This document shows positions 44,723 to 53,815 of a DNA stretch of 64,000 nucleotides, piece after piece. Below the pieces are notes generated by a model. It did no database searches. It worked only from the letters and a program-made list of their open reading frames with translations, and had not been told where the DNA came from. Every line of letters begins with the position of its first letter. Within the stretch, counting starts at the first letter, position 1. Both the position numbers and the translations under genes were made by a program. This stretch comes from Fodinicurvata sp. EGI_FJ10296 (GTDB lineage: Bacteria > Pseudomonadota > Alphaproteobacteria > DSM-16000 > Inquilinaceae): contig NZ_JBFCVL010000009.1 of assembly GCF_040712075.1 (NCBI RefSeq), positions 124,001 to 188,000 on the forward strand. Reading direction: 5' to 3'.

Positions 44723-46573
44723 ATGTGGCGTTTTATCGTTCGATTGTTTGCCGTCATCGGACTCCTGTTTCTCGTCGGCGCGCTGGGCGGCGGAATCGCT
44801 GCATACCACATCTTTCTGGCCGATAGCCGTCCACCGCCACCGGACCGGATCGTGCTCAGTCTCGATCTGCGGGATGCCCCGGTCGATGTCCGGCCGAACG
44901 GTGGCGGAATAGAGGCGTTGCTGGGCGGGCAACCGCTGACGTTGTACGAGCTGGAAAGCGCGCTGGAAAGGGCGGCGAACGATCCCCGCGTCCTGGGGGT
45001 TAGCGCCCGATTTGGCGGCGACGTCTTCGGTCTTTCGATGGCCAGTGAAATCGAGGCGGCGATCGAGCGATTCCAGGAAAGCGACAAGCCCACGGTGGCC
45101 TTTGCGGACTCGTTCGGCGCTCCGGGGCCGGCCAATGCGTCCTATATGGTTGCCAGCGCGTTCGACCGGATCATCCTGCGCCCGATCGGCGCGCTGGGGC
45201 TTACCGGGTTGGCGGCGCAGCCCATCTTTGCCGGTGAGGCTCTCGACGATCTTGGCGTATCGGTCCAGTTCGTGCGCAGCGGTCCTTACAAGACCTTCCC
45301 TGAAACCCTGACGGGAAACGCGCTGAGCGAAGAACATCGGGAAATGCTCGACTCCATTCTTGAGGCGTCGTTCGCTGTCCTGACCAACACCATCGCGGAA
45401 AATCGCGGCATCGGCGCTCGGGACGTCGCGGCCCTGATTGACGCTGGCCCGCTGCCTGCGGCCGCTGCGCAGTCAGGCGGGCTGGTGGATACGCTGGGCG
45501 GCGACCGGGCGCTTGCCGATCGGATGGAAGCGTGGTTCGGCGCCGATATGGTCGAAATGACCGCGAAGGATTACCTTTCGCTGCCCGTGGCGGATGGCGA
45601 GAACGGGATTGACCCGGCGGATGCTGGCCGTGAATCGGATGAGGTATCCGGACCAATCCGCGTCGCGCTGATCCATGCCGATGGCATGATTCTGGAACGC
45701 GAAGCCGATCAGGCACCTGGCGGCCTTTTCGATACCATGTCCGCGACATCGGTGGCGGAAACGATCGACGACGTCATCTCGGCCGACGAATTCGACGCAG
45801 TGCTTTTGCGGCTGGACACCGGTGGCGGGTCGGCGATCGGATCGGAACTGATCGCCAACGCCCTGTCCCGGGCGCGCGACAGCGGTCTGGCCACCGTGGT
45901 CTCCATGGGCGCGTCGGCGGCGTCGGGCGGGTACTGGGTCGCCGTTCATGCCGATCGGATCGTGGCGACGCCCACCACGCTGACGGGATCCATCGGTGTA
46001 TTCAGCGGCAAGGTCACGCTCGGACCGTTGGCTGAACGCCTGGGCGTGACGGTCGAAACGATCCGCGAGGGCCGCAACGCCGACATGTGGTCGTTCGCGA
46101 CGCCGTTCTCGCCGGAACAGCTGGAGATTCTTCAGGCTTCGGTCGATGACCTTCATGCCGCGTTTCTCGACCGAGTGGCCAGCGGCCGCGACATGCCGCA
46201 CGCCCGGGTCGCCGATCTGGCAGGTGGCCGCGTCTGGACCGGGCTGCAGGCCGCCGATCTGGGCCTCGTCGACAGCCTTGGTGGTCTGCACCGGGCTCGG
46301 GACGAAATCCGCGATCTGCTCTCGGTCGGTGCTGATGAGCCGATGACGATGCGGCTGTTGCCAGAGGAACCGGACTTTCTGGACGACCTGATGGCCTCCG
46401 TGACCGAACGTCTTTCCTTCGGAGCGCGGTCGAGCGCGCCCACGGCGTCGTTGTACGAGCGCCTGGGGCTTGAGGTTCTGGGGCCTATGGGGCGGCCTTA
46501 TGCGCCTATACTGCCGATGCTGCGTTACCCGGAGGCGATGACCCTGCATATGCCGTTCGCGCCGGCGCTTTAG
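44723..46573 (+). CDS. sppA: Signal peptide peptidase SppA, long (67 kDa) form
   Basis: A 616-residue inner-membrane serine protease with a Lys/Ser dyad that digests cleaved signal peptides. One N-terminal span (RLFAVIGLLFLVGALGGGIAAYHI) anchors it; the catalytic domains follow in the periplasm. Lys190 (SGPYKTF) and Ser401 (GASAASGGYW) match E. coli Lys209 and Ser409. Two tandem S49 domains give the long bacterial form. ATG 44723 has AGGAT upstream. It converges with the zinc peptidase gene. Confidence 0.94.
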   Translation: MWRFIVRLFAVIGLLFLVGALGGGIAAYHIFLADSRPPPPDRIVLSLDLRDAPVDVRPNGGGIEALLGGQPLTLYELESALERAANDPRVLGVSARFGGDVFGLSMASEIEAAIERFQESDKPTVAFADSFGAPGPANASYMVASAFDRIILRPIGALGLTGLAAQPIFAGEALDDLGVSVQFVRSGPYKTFPETLTGNALSEEHREMLDSILEASFAVLTNTIAENRGIGARDVAALIDAGPLPAAAAQSGGLVDTLGGDRALADRMEAWFGADMVEMTAKDYLSLPVADGENGIDPADAGRESDEVSGPIRVALIHADGMILEREADQAPGGLFDTMSATSVAETIDDVISADEFDAVLLRLDTGGGSAIGSELIANALSRARDSGLATVVSMGASAASGGYWVAVHADRIVATPTTLTGSIGVFSGKVTLGPLAERLGVTVETIREGRNADMWSFATPFSPEQLEILQASVDDLHAAFLDRVASGRDMPHARVADLAGGRVWTGLQAADLGLVDSLGGLHRARDEIRDLLSVGADEPMTMRLLPEEPDFLDDLMASVTERLSFGARSSAPTASLYERLGLEVLGPMGRPYAPILPMLRYPEAMTLHMPFAPAL

Positions 46574-46597
46574 CCGGCAGCGCAGGGCATTATCCAG

Positions 46598-47278
46598 TCA
46601 GAAGCGCAGACCGCCACGGCCGGCAAAGATGATCTGAACGGCGGCGTTGGCTACATAAGAGAACGCCGCTGCGCGCAGGACGGCGGAAGCTGCCTGGATG
46701 TCGCGCTCGTCCAGATAGCCGCCCTCGCGCAGAATGGGCAGCGCCTTCTGGAAACTGGCGTCGAACTCGCTCGGCAAAGCGGCCAGGGCCGCCAGGACCG
46801 CTGACCCGCGTATCAGGACACCGACGACGAGCGGCAGGGCTGCGGCCACCGGCGAACCGGCGACGGCACCGAAAACTGGTGCCAGCACCATGACCGCCAG
46901 CCCCACGCGTTGCATGGTCCGAGCCGAAGACAACACTGTGTTGCGGTATCGAAGCGGTGCGAAACCGTCGCGGTCCTGGATGGCATGCCCAACCTCGTGC
47001 GCGGCCACCGCTACGGCGGTGACGGAACGTCCACCCATAACGCGCGGTGTCAGCCGCACGGCCTTTGCATCCGTGTCGTAATGATCACCGGTAGTGGCAT
47101 CTTCGAGGACGACGTTCTGCAGATCGGCTTCGTCCAACAGGTGGCGGGCGAGTTCCCCGCCGGTGCCGGGAAAGTCATTGCGCGTGCGGTCGTGACGGCT
47201 GAGAACGCGACGGACCCACAGCGACGGCCCGAAAACCAGCCCCAGAACCAGACCGCCGAGCAGCAGCCAGAGGGTCAC
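46598..47278 (-). CDS. YugP-type zinc metallopeptidase
   Basis: A 226-residue membrane protease of the Zn_peptidase_2 family: an N-terminal span (LWLLLGGLVLGLVFGPSLWV), a LARHLLDEADLQNVVLEDATTGDHYDTDAKAVRLTP region, the zinc motif HEVGHAIQ at about residue 94, then two C-terminal spans and a LPSEFDASFQKALPIL segment with the third ligand region. I chose GTG 47278 because it overlaps the tlyA stop as GTGA, a coupled arrangement, and GGGAG lies about 10 bp upstream. Substrate unknown. Confidence 0.87.
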   Translation of the reverse strand: MTLWLLLGGLVLGLVFGPSLWVRRVLSRHDRTRNDFPGTGGELARHLLDEADLQNVVLEDATTGDHYDTDAKAVRLTPRVMGGRSVTAVAVAAHEVGHAIQDRDGFAPLRYRNTVLSSARTMQRVGLAVMVLAPVFGAVAGSPVAAALPLVVGVLIRGSAVLAALAALPSEFDASFQKALPILREGGYLDERDIQAASAVLRAAAFSYVANAAVQIIFAGRGGLRF

Positions 47279-48099
47279 CGGTCGGCTACTCCCGATTCGC
47301 CGTCGCCTGATGGGTGGCGCCCTTCGGCGTAGTGGCCGCCGATCAGAAACTCGACATTGCCTTCGGGGCCTGTGATCGGGCTTTCGACAACGCCGAGGCT
47401 GGCCCAGCCGGGCGTCGCCGTCAGCCATGCCTCGATGCCTGCGCATACTTCGGTATGCAAGGCGGGATCGCGCACCACACCGCCCTTGCCGACCCGGCCT
47501 CTGCCGACTTCGAATTGCGGTTTGATGAGGGCGATGAGTTTGGCGTCCGGCGCCGCCAGCGCCATCGCCGCCGGCAACACGACTTTCAGTCCGATGAAAC
47601 TGGCATCGCAAACGATCAGATCGACCGGTTCTGGCACTTCGGCGGTCGACAGGAATCGGGCGTTCGTGCGCTCCAGGACGGTGACCCGCTCGTCCTGGCG
47701 AATACGCCAGGCCAGTTGCCCGTGGCCGACATCCACGGCATAGACGTGATGGGCGCCGCGGCTCAGCAGCACGTCGGTAAACCCGCCGGTCGACGCCCCG
47801 ACATCGATGGCAGTGGCATCGCTCGGGTCGATGTCGAATGCGCTCAGCGCCTTTTCCAGCTTCAGGCCGCCACGGCTGACCCAGGGATGATCGCGCCCCT
47901 TGAGCGATAGTGGAGCGTCACCGGCAAGCCGCGACCCCGGCTTGTCGATCCGGGTCGTCTCGCTGAAGACCAGGCCCGCCATGATCAGTGCCTGAGCGCG
48001 GCTGCGGCTGTCGGCCAACCCCCGGTCGACGAGCAGCTGGTCGGCGCGTTCGCGCGGTGCTGACCGGGATCCTGCCCGGACTCCTGAATGGGGGGGCAT
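47275..48099 (-). CDS. tlyA: TlyA family rRNA 2'-O-methyltransferase
   Basis: A 274-residue protein with an N-terminal S4 RNA-binding domain (RADQLLVDRGLADSRSRAQALIMAGLV) and an FtsJ/RrmJ-type methyltransferase domain: SAM motif DVGASTGGFTDVLLSRGA at about residues 99-116, and catalytic K-D-K text (RGGLKL, VCDASFIGL, LIKPQFEVGRG). It probably methylates cytidines in rRNA; haemolysin claims for the family are doubtful. Seven bases separate it from dxs upstream, and its stop overlaps the next start. Confidence 0.93.
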   Translation of the reverse strand: MPPHSGVRAGSRSAPRERADQLLVDRGLADSRSRAQALIMAGLVFSETTRIDKPGSRLAGDAPLSLKGRDHPWVSRGGLKLEKALSAFDIDPSDATAIDVGASTGGFTDVLLSRGAHHVYAVDVGHGQLAWRIRQDERVTVLERTNARFLSTAEVPEPVDLIVCDASFIGLKVVLPAAMALAAPDAKLIALIKPQFEVGRGRVGKGGVVRDPALHTEVCAGIEAWLTATPGWASLGVVESPITGPEGNVEFLIGGHYAEGRHPSGDGESGVADR

Positions 48100-48106
48100 G
48101 GTGTGC

Positions 48107-50020
48107 CTATGCCCGGATCGAGGCGCTCGAACTGCCGTGTTCGAGCGTTGCCAGGGCCGTGGCGACGATATCGCGCGCTGTCAGCCCGGCCTGCTGGTAC
48201 TGCGCCTCGGGCTTGTCATGGTCGATGAATCGATCCGGCAGGACCATGGGACGCAGCTTGACACCGCCGTCCAGCAGCCCGTCCAGTGCCATGAAATGCA
48301 GAACCTGGGAACCGAAGCCGCCGATCGATCCTTCTTCGATGGTGATCATGACTTCGTGTTCACGGGTGAGGCGGCGGATCAGATCGTGATCCAGCGGCTT
48401 TGCGAAGCGCGCATCGGCCACCGTGGTGCTGAGGCCGCGGGCACCCAGTTCTTCCGCCGCGGTCAGACATTCGCCGAGCCGGCCGCCATAGCTCAGCAGC
48501 GCAATTTTGGTTCCTTCGGCCAGAACCCGCCCCCGGCCGATCTCTATCGCCGTGCCGGTCTCGGGAAGGTCGACGCCCCGGCCTTCTCCGCGGGGATAGC
48601 GCAGGGCCGACGGTCGATCGTCGATGCCGATCTGGGTTGCCACCATGTGGCGCAGCTCGGCCTCGTCGGCGGCCGCCATCAGCACGAAACCGGGCAAGCA
48701 TCCCAGATAGGCGACGTCGAAACTCCCGGCATGGGTTTGGCCGTCGGCGCCAACCAGTCCCGCCCGGTCGATCGCGAAACGGACCGGCAGCGACTGGATG
48801 GCGACATCGTGCACGATCTGGTCGTAGGCCCGCTGCAGGAAGGTCGAGTAGATGCAGGCGAAGGGGCGCATTCCCTCGGACGCAAGGCCGGCCGCGAAGG
48901 TGACGCCGTGCTGCTCGGCTATACCGACATCGAAACAGCGGGAGGGAAAGCGTTCCTGGAAAAGATTGAGACCCGTTCCCGAGGGCATGGCCGCGGTGAT
49001 CGCCACGACCCGTTCGTCGCGCTCGGCCTCGCTGATCAGACTGTCGGCAAAGACGCGTGTATAGGCAGGGGCATTGGCCTTGGTCTTGGCTTGTGTGCCG
49101 GTGACGACGTCGAAGCGCGAGACCCCGTGGTACTTGTCGGCCGCATTTTCCGCGTGGCTGTACCCTTTGCCCTTCTGCGTGACGACATGGACCAGAACCG
49201 GCCCGTCGCGGGAGTCCCGGACATTTTCGAGTACGGGCAGCAGATGGTCGATGTTGTGACCGTCGATCGGCCCGACATAGTAAAAGCCCAACTCTTCGAA
49301 CAGGGTACCGCCGGTGACCATACCGCGCGCGTATTCCTCGGCCCGGCGGGCGGCCGTTTGTATCGGCCGGGGAAACTTCTCGGCCAGATCCTTCATGATG
49401 GCGCGCAGCGACCGGTAGCGGCGCGACGAAACCAGTCGCGACAGATAGCCGCTCATGGCGCCGACGGGCGGGGCAATGGACATATCGTTGTCGTTAAGGA
49501 TGACGATGAGGCGGCTGTCCATCGCCCCGGCGTTATTCATGGCCTCGTACGCCATGCCGGCGGTCATCGCGCCGTCGCCGATAACACAGACGACGTTGTT
49601 ATCGCGCCCGGAAAGATCGCGGGCCACAGCCATGCCGAGTCCGGCCGATATCGAGGTCGAACTGTGGGCGGCGCCGAAGGGGTCGTAGTTGCTTTCCGAG
49701 CGCTTGGTAAAGCCGCTCAGCCCGCCCCCCTTGCGCAGCGTGCGGATGCGGTCGCGCCGGCCGGTCAGGATCTTGTGCGGGTAACACTGATGGCCGACAT
49801 CCCAAATGATCCGGTCGTCAGGCGTCTCGAACAGATAATGCAGCGCGACCGTGAGTTCCACGACGCCGAGCCCTGCGCCCAGATGCCCCCCCGTTACCGA
49901 GACGGCGTCGATCGTCTCCGCCCGCAGTTCTTCCGCCACCTGACCAAGTTGCCGCGAGGACAGCAGACGCAATTCGCGCGGTGAGAGAATCTTGTCCAGA
50001 AGGGGGGTGGCAGGGGCCAT
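48107..50020 (-). CDS. dxs: 1-deoxy-D-xylulose-5-phosphate synthase
   Basis: A 637-residue TPP enzyme that joins pyruvate and glyceraldehyde 3-phosphate, the first step of the MEP isoprenoid path. Key text: [37 protein letters not shown] (TPP site), [36 protein letters not shown], and [19 protein letters not shown] 50020 has AGGAGAAG upstream. It lies 66 bp after ispA in a five-gene run, feeding precursors toward the squalene genes hpnCDE in the same window. Confidence 0.97.
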   Translation of the reverse strand: MAPATPLLDKILSPRELRLLSSRQLGQVAEELRAETIDAVSVTGGHLGAGLGVVELTVALHYLFETPDDRIIWDVGHQCYPHKILTGRRDRIRTLRKGGGLSGFTKRSESNYDPFGAAHSSTSISAGLGMAVARDLSGRDNNVVCVIGDGAMTAGMAYEAMNNAGAMDSRLIVILNDNDMSIAPPVGAMSGYLSRLVSSRRYRSLRAIMKDLAEKFPRPIQTAARRAEEYARGMVTGGTLFEELGFYYVGPIDGHNIDHLLPVLENVRDSRDGPVLVHVVTQKGKGYSHAENAADKYHGVSRFDVVTGTQAKTKANAPAYTRVFADSLISEAERDERVVAITAAMPSGTGLNLFQERFPSRCFDVGIAEQHGVTFAAGLASEGMRPFACIYSTFLQRAYDQIVHDVAIQSLPVRFAIDRAGLVGADGQTHAGSFDVAYLGCLPGFVLMAAADEAELRHMVATQIGIDDRPSALRYPRGEGRGVDLPETGTAIEIGRGRVLAEGTKIALLSYGGRLGECLTAAEELGARGLSTTVADARFAKPLDHDLIRRLTREHEVMITIEEGSIGGFGSQVLHFMALDGLLDGGVKLRPMVLPDRFIDHDKPEAQYQQAGLTARDIVATALATLEHGSSSASIRA

Positions 50021-50086
50021 GGTCGATCTTCTCCTAGCCGGGTCCGAGCTGCCGCGCCGATGCGCGACCGGTGCGGCGCCCGTTGG

Positions 50087-51001
50087 TCAATTGCGGCGAT
50101 TGACGACGAAGCGGGCGATTTCCCTGAACACATTGGCACGATCGTCGAAGACATCCAGATGGCGGATGGCCTGTTCGGCCAGTATTCCCGCCTGATGGCG
50201 CGCGCGCTCGGTGCCGAGTTCCGATACGAAGGTCGCTTTGCCGGCGTTTGCATCCTTGCCGACCGCCTTGCCGGCTTGCTCTGCCGTGCTCTCGACATCC
50301 AGCAGATCGTCGGCAATCTGAAATGCCAATCCGACATCATGCGCATAGGCGTGCATGGCGTGGCGCCGGTTTTCGTCGGCACGGCCCATGATGGCGCCGC
50401 TTTCACAGGAAAACGCGAAGAGTTCGCCGGTCTTGAGCCGCTGCAGCCGCGTGATCGCTCCGATATCGAATGCCTCGTTCTCTGCGGCGAGGTCCATCAT
50501 CTGGCCGCCGACCATGCCTCCGGCTCCGGCGGCGTGCGCCAGTGCGGCGATCAGCCGGCAGCGCACGGTCGGATCCTCGTGGGTGTCGGAATGGGCCAGG
50601 ATCTCGAAGGCTAGGGCCTGCAGCGCATCGCCGGCAAGTATTGCCGTGGCGTCGTCGTATTCGATGTGCAGCGTCGGCTTGCCGCGCCGCAGGTCGTCAT
50701 CGTCCATCGCAGGCAGGTCGTCATGAACCAGTGAATAGCAGTGGATGCATTCGATGGCAGCGGCAACGCGCAGGGCACAGCCATGGGCAACACCGAAAAG
50801 ATCCGCACTGGACAGCACGAGGAACGGCCGTAACCGTTTGCCGCCCCCCAGCACCGCATAGCGCATGGCATCGGAAAGGCGTGCTTCGGGGCCGCGCAGC
50901 CGGGGCAACAGGCGATTGAGGACGACTTCCACCTGTTCGGCAGCGTCGGCCATCAGGCTCTGGACCTCGTCGCCGGCCTTCGGGGTATGGTTTGATGTCA
51001 T
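50087..51001 (-). CDS. ispA: Farnesyl diphosphate synthase
   Basis: A 304-residue trans-prenyltransferase that condenses IPP and DMAPP to farnesyl diphosphate. The first Asp-rich motif is LVHDDLPAMDDDDLRRGKPT at about residues 85-104 and the second is AFQIADDLLDVES; GGGKRLRPFL is the allylic-substrate loop. ATG 51001 overlaps the xseB stop as ATGA, showing tight coupling. The chain-length region fits C15 products. Its product is the substrate of HpnC and HpnD. Confidence 0.95.
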   Translation of the reverse strand: MTSNHTPKAGDEVQSLMADAAEQVEVVLNRLLPRLRGPEARLSDAMRYAVLGGGKRLRPFLVLSSADLFGVAHGCALRVAAAIECIHCYSLVHDDLPAMDDDDLRRGKPTLHIEYDDATAILAGDALQALAFEILAHSDTHEDPTVRCRLIAALAHAAGAGGMVGGQMMDLAAENEAFDIGAITRLQRLKTGELFAFSCESGAIMGRADENRRHAMHAYAHDVGLAFQIADDLLDVESTAEQAGKAVGKDANAGKATFVSELGTERARHQAGILAEQAIRHLDVFDDRANVFREIARFVVNRRN

Positions 51002-51252
51002 TGGATGTCGGCGCTTTCGGCCGTGACGGTACCGTCGGAGTCGCGCGTGATTTTCTCGACCTTGGCCTGTGCTTCCCGCAGTTTGGCTTCGCAATGGGCA
51101 CGCAACGATGCGCCGCGCTCGTAAGCGGCGATCGCGTCGTCGAGCTTCACCTCTCCACTTTCGAGTCGGCGCACGATGGCTTCCAATTCGGCCAGGGCGT
51201 CTTCGAAACTCATCTTGTCGATCTTTGGCGGCTGAGTGGATTGCCCGGCCAT
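50998..51252 (-). CDS. xseB: Exodeoxyribonuclease VII small subunit
   Basis: An 84-residue helical protein with the family core FEDALAELEAIVRRLESGEVKLDDAIAAYERGASLRAHCEAKLREAQAKVEKI. It partners XseA in a single-strand exonuclease used in mismatch repair. GGGAG lies before ATG 51252, and its TGA overlaps the ispA start. This xseB-ispA-dxs order is well conserved in proteobacteria. Confidence 0.95.
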   Translation of the reverse strand: MAGQSTQPPKIDKMSFEDALAELEAIVRRLESGEVKLDDAIAAYERGASLRAHCEAKLREAQAKVEKITRDSDGTVTAESADIQ

Positions 51253-51393
51253 GGATACTCCCGACGAAAAAAGCGACGTTCCTGAACATCATCGCAGCCC
51301 GCCGGCCATCCGGCGGCTGCGGTCCGGCCACACTCTAGGCAAGGCACGCGGTCGTAGCAAGCGGTGCGACGTTAACACTGCCGCGCCGCGGGA

Positions 51394-52323
51394 TCATGCC
51401 TCCATCAGAAGGCGCAAATGCCGGGCGACGCTGTGGGCAAGGGCGTCGAGATGATAGCCCCCTTCCAGGACCGAAACCAGGCGGCTGCCGCAAAGTTCAT
51501 CGGCCGCCGTCATGATCCGCCGCGTGACGGCCTCGTAGTCGTCTTCGGTCCATGCGAGCCCTGCCAACGGGTCGAGCCGATGTGCGTCGAATCCGGCCGA
51601 AATGATGATCAATTCCGGATGGAACGTCCGAAGCGCCGGCAGGATGCGCTCGTCGAAGGCGGCCAGCATCGCAGCACCGTTGGAGCCCATAGGCAGTGGT
51701 GCATTGACGATGGTATTGTGGTCGCCCCGCTCGTCGGCGCGGCCGGTGCCGGGAAAGATGTGCTCTTGATGGGTCGAGCCGTAGAACAGATCCGGGCGTT
51801 TCCAGAAAATTTCCTGTGTTCCGTTCCCGTGGTGAACGTCGAAATCCAGGACCGCCACCCGCTCCATGCCATGGTGATGGACGGCATGATGCGCCGCGAT
51901 TGCGGCATTGTTGAAAAAGCAGAACCCCATTGCCCGGTCGCTTTCGGCATGGTGACCGGGCGGACGAACGGCGCAGAACGCGTTGCGCAGGGTTCCGGCC
52001 GCGACGCCGTCCACGGCGGCGCAGGCGGCGCCGACGGCATGCAGTGCGGAGGTGAGTGTTGTCGGGCAGGCAACGGTGTCGCCGGTGATCATCGCAAGCC
52101 CCGATTCCGGCATCGCCGCCTGAACCCGCTGCAGATGGTGTGCCGCGTGGACGCCGAGTATCTGGTCTTCGGTTCCGGCGGGCGCCTCGATCCGTTCGAG
52201 CAAGGCAAAGGCCTCGTCCTCCAGCACGCGGTGAACCGCCGTCATCCGTTCCGGCCGTTCCGGATGGCCGGCGCCGGTATCGTGACCGAGGAAGCTTTGA
52301 TGCTGAAATAAAGCCGTCTGCAT
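51394..52323 (-). CDS. Histone-deacetylase-like zinc hydrolase
   Basis: A 309-residue protein of the class II HDAC/acetylpolyamine amidohydrolase superfamily. It has HPERPERMTAV, the tunnel motif RPPGHHAESDRAMGFCFFNN, the zinc motif LDFDVHHGNGTQ (Asp and His ligands), and SAGFDAHRLDPLAG (third ligand), ending VLEGGYHLDALA. In bacteria substrates include acetylated polyamines, acetoin-related or protein lysines; which one is open. ATG 52323 is used; the earlier TTG adds two residues. It follows the TusA-like gene by 57 bp. Confidence 0.9.
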   Translation of the reverse strand: MQTALFQHQSFLGHDTGAGHPERPERMTAVHRVLEDEAFALLERIEAPAGTEDQILGVHAAHHLQRVQAAMPESGLAMITGDTVACPTTLTSALHAVGAACAAVDGVAAGTLRNAFCAVRPPGHHAESDRAMGFCFFNNAAIAAHHAVHHHGMERVAVLDFDVHHGNGTQEIFWKRPDLFYGSTHQEHIFPGTGRADERGDHNTIVNAPLPMGSNGAAMLAAFDERILPALRTFHPELIIISAGFDAHRLDPLAGLAWTEDDYEAVTRRIMTAADELCGSRLVSVLEGGYHLDALAHSVARHLRLLMEA

Positions 52324-52380
52324 TACCAACCTGTTGTGTTCGTGACCTGTTTCGCTGACATCGATCGCGGGAGCATCGCG

Positions 52381-52620
52381 TCAGGAGCCTTTCGAGCCCT
52401 TTACGATACTGAGTGTGATGGTGCCATCGGTGGCTGTGTCCATAGAGTCGAGCCGATGGCCGGCGGCGTCGCAGAATTCCGGGAAATCCCGTCTGGCTGC
52501 CGGATCGCTCGCGGTCACCAGCAGCCGGTCGCCGGGCTGGGCGGATTCAAGGGCCCGCCGTGCCTTCAGGACGGGCAGCGGGCATTTCAGTCCCCGGGCA
52601 TCGAGGCGGTGCTGCGACAT
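52381..52620 (-). CDS. TusA-like sulfur-carrier protein
   Basis: A 79-residue protein with the TusA core LDARGLKCPLPVLKARRAL (Cys in CPLP carries the persulfide), then RLLVTASDPAARRDFPEFCDAAGH. TusA family members relay sulfur in tRNA thiolation or sulfur oxidation. It is divergent from an ArsR-type gene and upstream of the HDAC-like gene. A second cysteine in FPEFC is common to this subgroup. Confidence 0.9.
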   Translation of the reverse strand: MSQHRLDARGLKCPLPVLKARRALESAQPGDRLLVTASDPAARRDFPEFCDAAGHRLDSMDTATDGTITLSIVKGSKGS

Positions 52621-52836
52621 GCGATTTACGACTCGTTGTCAATGGTGCCGACCGGCAAAACAGCAGTGCTGCGATCTTAATGGATAATAGGGCGAAGCGG
52701 CGCAAAGAAAAATGCAAGCAGTGAAGGAACTTCGCGCCGACACTGTTGTTCATATACGAAGCCGTATCACATTGAGCCGTGAGCGAGCCGGGCAAGCAAC
52801 GGGTCGTGTGCGGACGTACAGCAGCGGGGAAACCGG

Positions 52837-53295
52837 ATGGGACCGATGCAGCCATTTCAGGATGTGCCGCGCCAGGGTCAAAACGTGCCATTCCAGGAAT
52901 TGTGCGAAAACGCCGGCCACGCGTCGACGCTCCTGAAGGCGATCGGCAATGAGCGACGACTCCGCATCCTTTGTCATCTCTCTCGCGGGGAGCACGCGGT
53001 TGGCGAATTGGAGCCGTTGGTCGGGTTGAGTCAGTCGGCCCTGTCCCAGCATCTGGCGCGCCTGCGCGAGGATGGACTGGTTGCGACCCGCCGTTGCGCT
53101 CAGACGGTATTCTACGGATTGAAGGGGGATGCGGCGGTCACGGTCATGAAAGCGCTGGAGTCGCTTTTCGAAGACGGCTATGGCCCCGAACCGGTTCCGG
53201 AATCGGGAGGTCGTCGTTCGCCGGTCGATCGCCACGTTGATCGGACCGATGGGCGCGAGCTTTTGGCCGGCACGGCAATGGATCGAACGCCATAG
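52837..53295 (+). CDS. ArsR-family regulator with SqrR/BigR-like core
   Basis: A 152-residue winged-helix protein: ALSQHLARLREDGLVATRR is the recognition region at about residues 68-86. The text LRILCHLSRGEHAVGEL with Cys46 resembles the persulfide sensors SqrR and BigR, but the second sensing cysteine expected in the last helix is not there (ALESLFEDGY); Cys23 and Cys87 are elsewhere. Nearness to the TusA-like gene (divergent) hints at sulfur control, an inference. The C-terminal 40 residues lie opposite the DUF423 gene, which overlaps by 118 bp. Confidence 0.85.
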   Translation: MGPMQPFQDVPRQGQNVPFQELCENAGHASTLLKAIGNERRLRILCHLSRGEHAVGELEPLVGLSQSALSQHLARLREDGLVATRRCAQTVFYGLKGDAAVTVMKALESLFEDGYGPEPVPESGGRRSPVDRHVDRTDGRELLAGTAMDRTP

Positions 53296-53666
53296 GCCAG
53301 CAACAGGCACCAACCCGCAATCATGGCCAGTCCGCCGAACGGGGCGGCACCGGCGACGGCCGTGCCGAACGCCGAAGCATACAGAGCGACGGCGAATACG
53401 GCGGCGCCCGGGCCGATCAGCCAGACAGCCCCCGATAGCAGCACGCGGCCTCGTCCAATGGACGGAGTCCGGTCGGCCAGCGCCGCGAGTCCGACCAGCG
53501 CACCGGCATGAGCCAGCTGAAATGTGCTGCCTGTTGTGATTGACGTGGCGGAGTGTTCGCCCGATCCGCCATGGGCGCCGATGGCGCCCATGGCGACGGC
53601 CAGCAGTCCGTTGATTGCCGCCATTACGGTGCCGGCGGCGACGGTCGTACCCATTTTTGTCCCCAT
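53178..53666 (-). CDS. DUF423 membrane protein
   Basis: A 162-residue protein with four hydrophobic helices in the DUF423 order (GTVMAAINGLLAVAMGAIGAHG, LAHAGALVGLAALADR, VLLSGAVWLIGPGAAVFAVALYA, PFGGLAMIAGWCLLLAYGVRSI). Function unknown. The domain ends near residue 132; the rest is a basic, low-complexity tail encoded opposite the ArsR gene. A stop inside that tail would not harm the fold. ATG 53666 or 53654 are both possible. Confidence 0.82.
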   Translation of the reverse strand: MGTKMGTTVAAGTVMAAINGLLAVAMGAIGAHGGSGEHSATSITTGSTFQLAHAGALVGLAALADRTPSIGRGRVLLSGAVWLIGPGAAVFAVALYASAFGTAVAGAAPFGGLAMIAGWCLLLAYGVRSIAVPAKSSRPSVRSTWRSTGERRPPDSGTGSGP

Positions 53667-53815
53667 TTCCGCACCATCCGCCGTCCGGTATCGATAAGGA
53701 TTTGCATTTGGCTTTGACGCTCATAGCATCCGGCCTGTAGCGGTGCCGCGCCCGGCATCAATTTGTCGCATCAGAGAATCGCAGCAGTGAATCGTTTCCG
53801 AGAGGGTGCAGAACC

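Noticed and set aside
45473-46549. 358-codon open frame on the minus strand
   Set aside because: It is antisense to sppA and is compositionally a shadow frame.
48098-49984. 628-codon open frame on the plus strand
   Set aside because: It is the exact opposite strand of dxs, which is certain by motif; no ribosome site or family text supports the plus frame.
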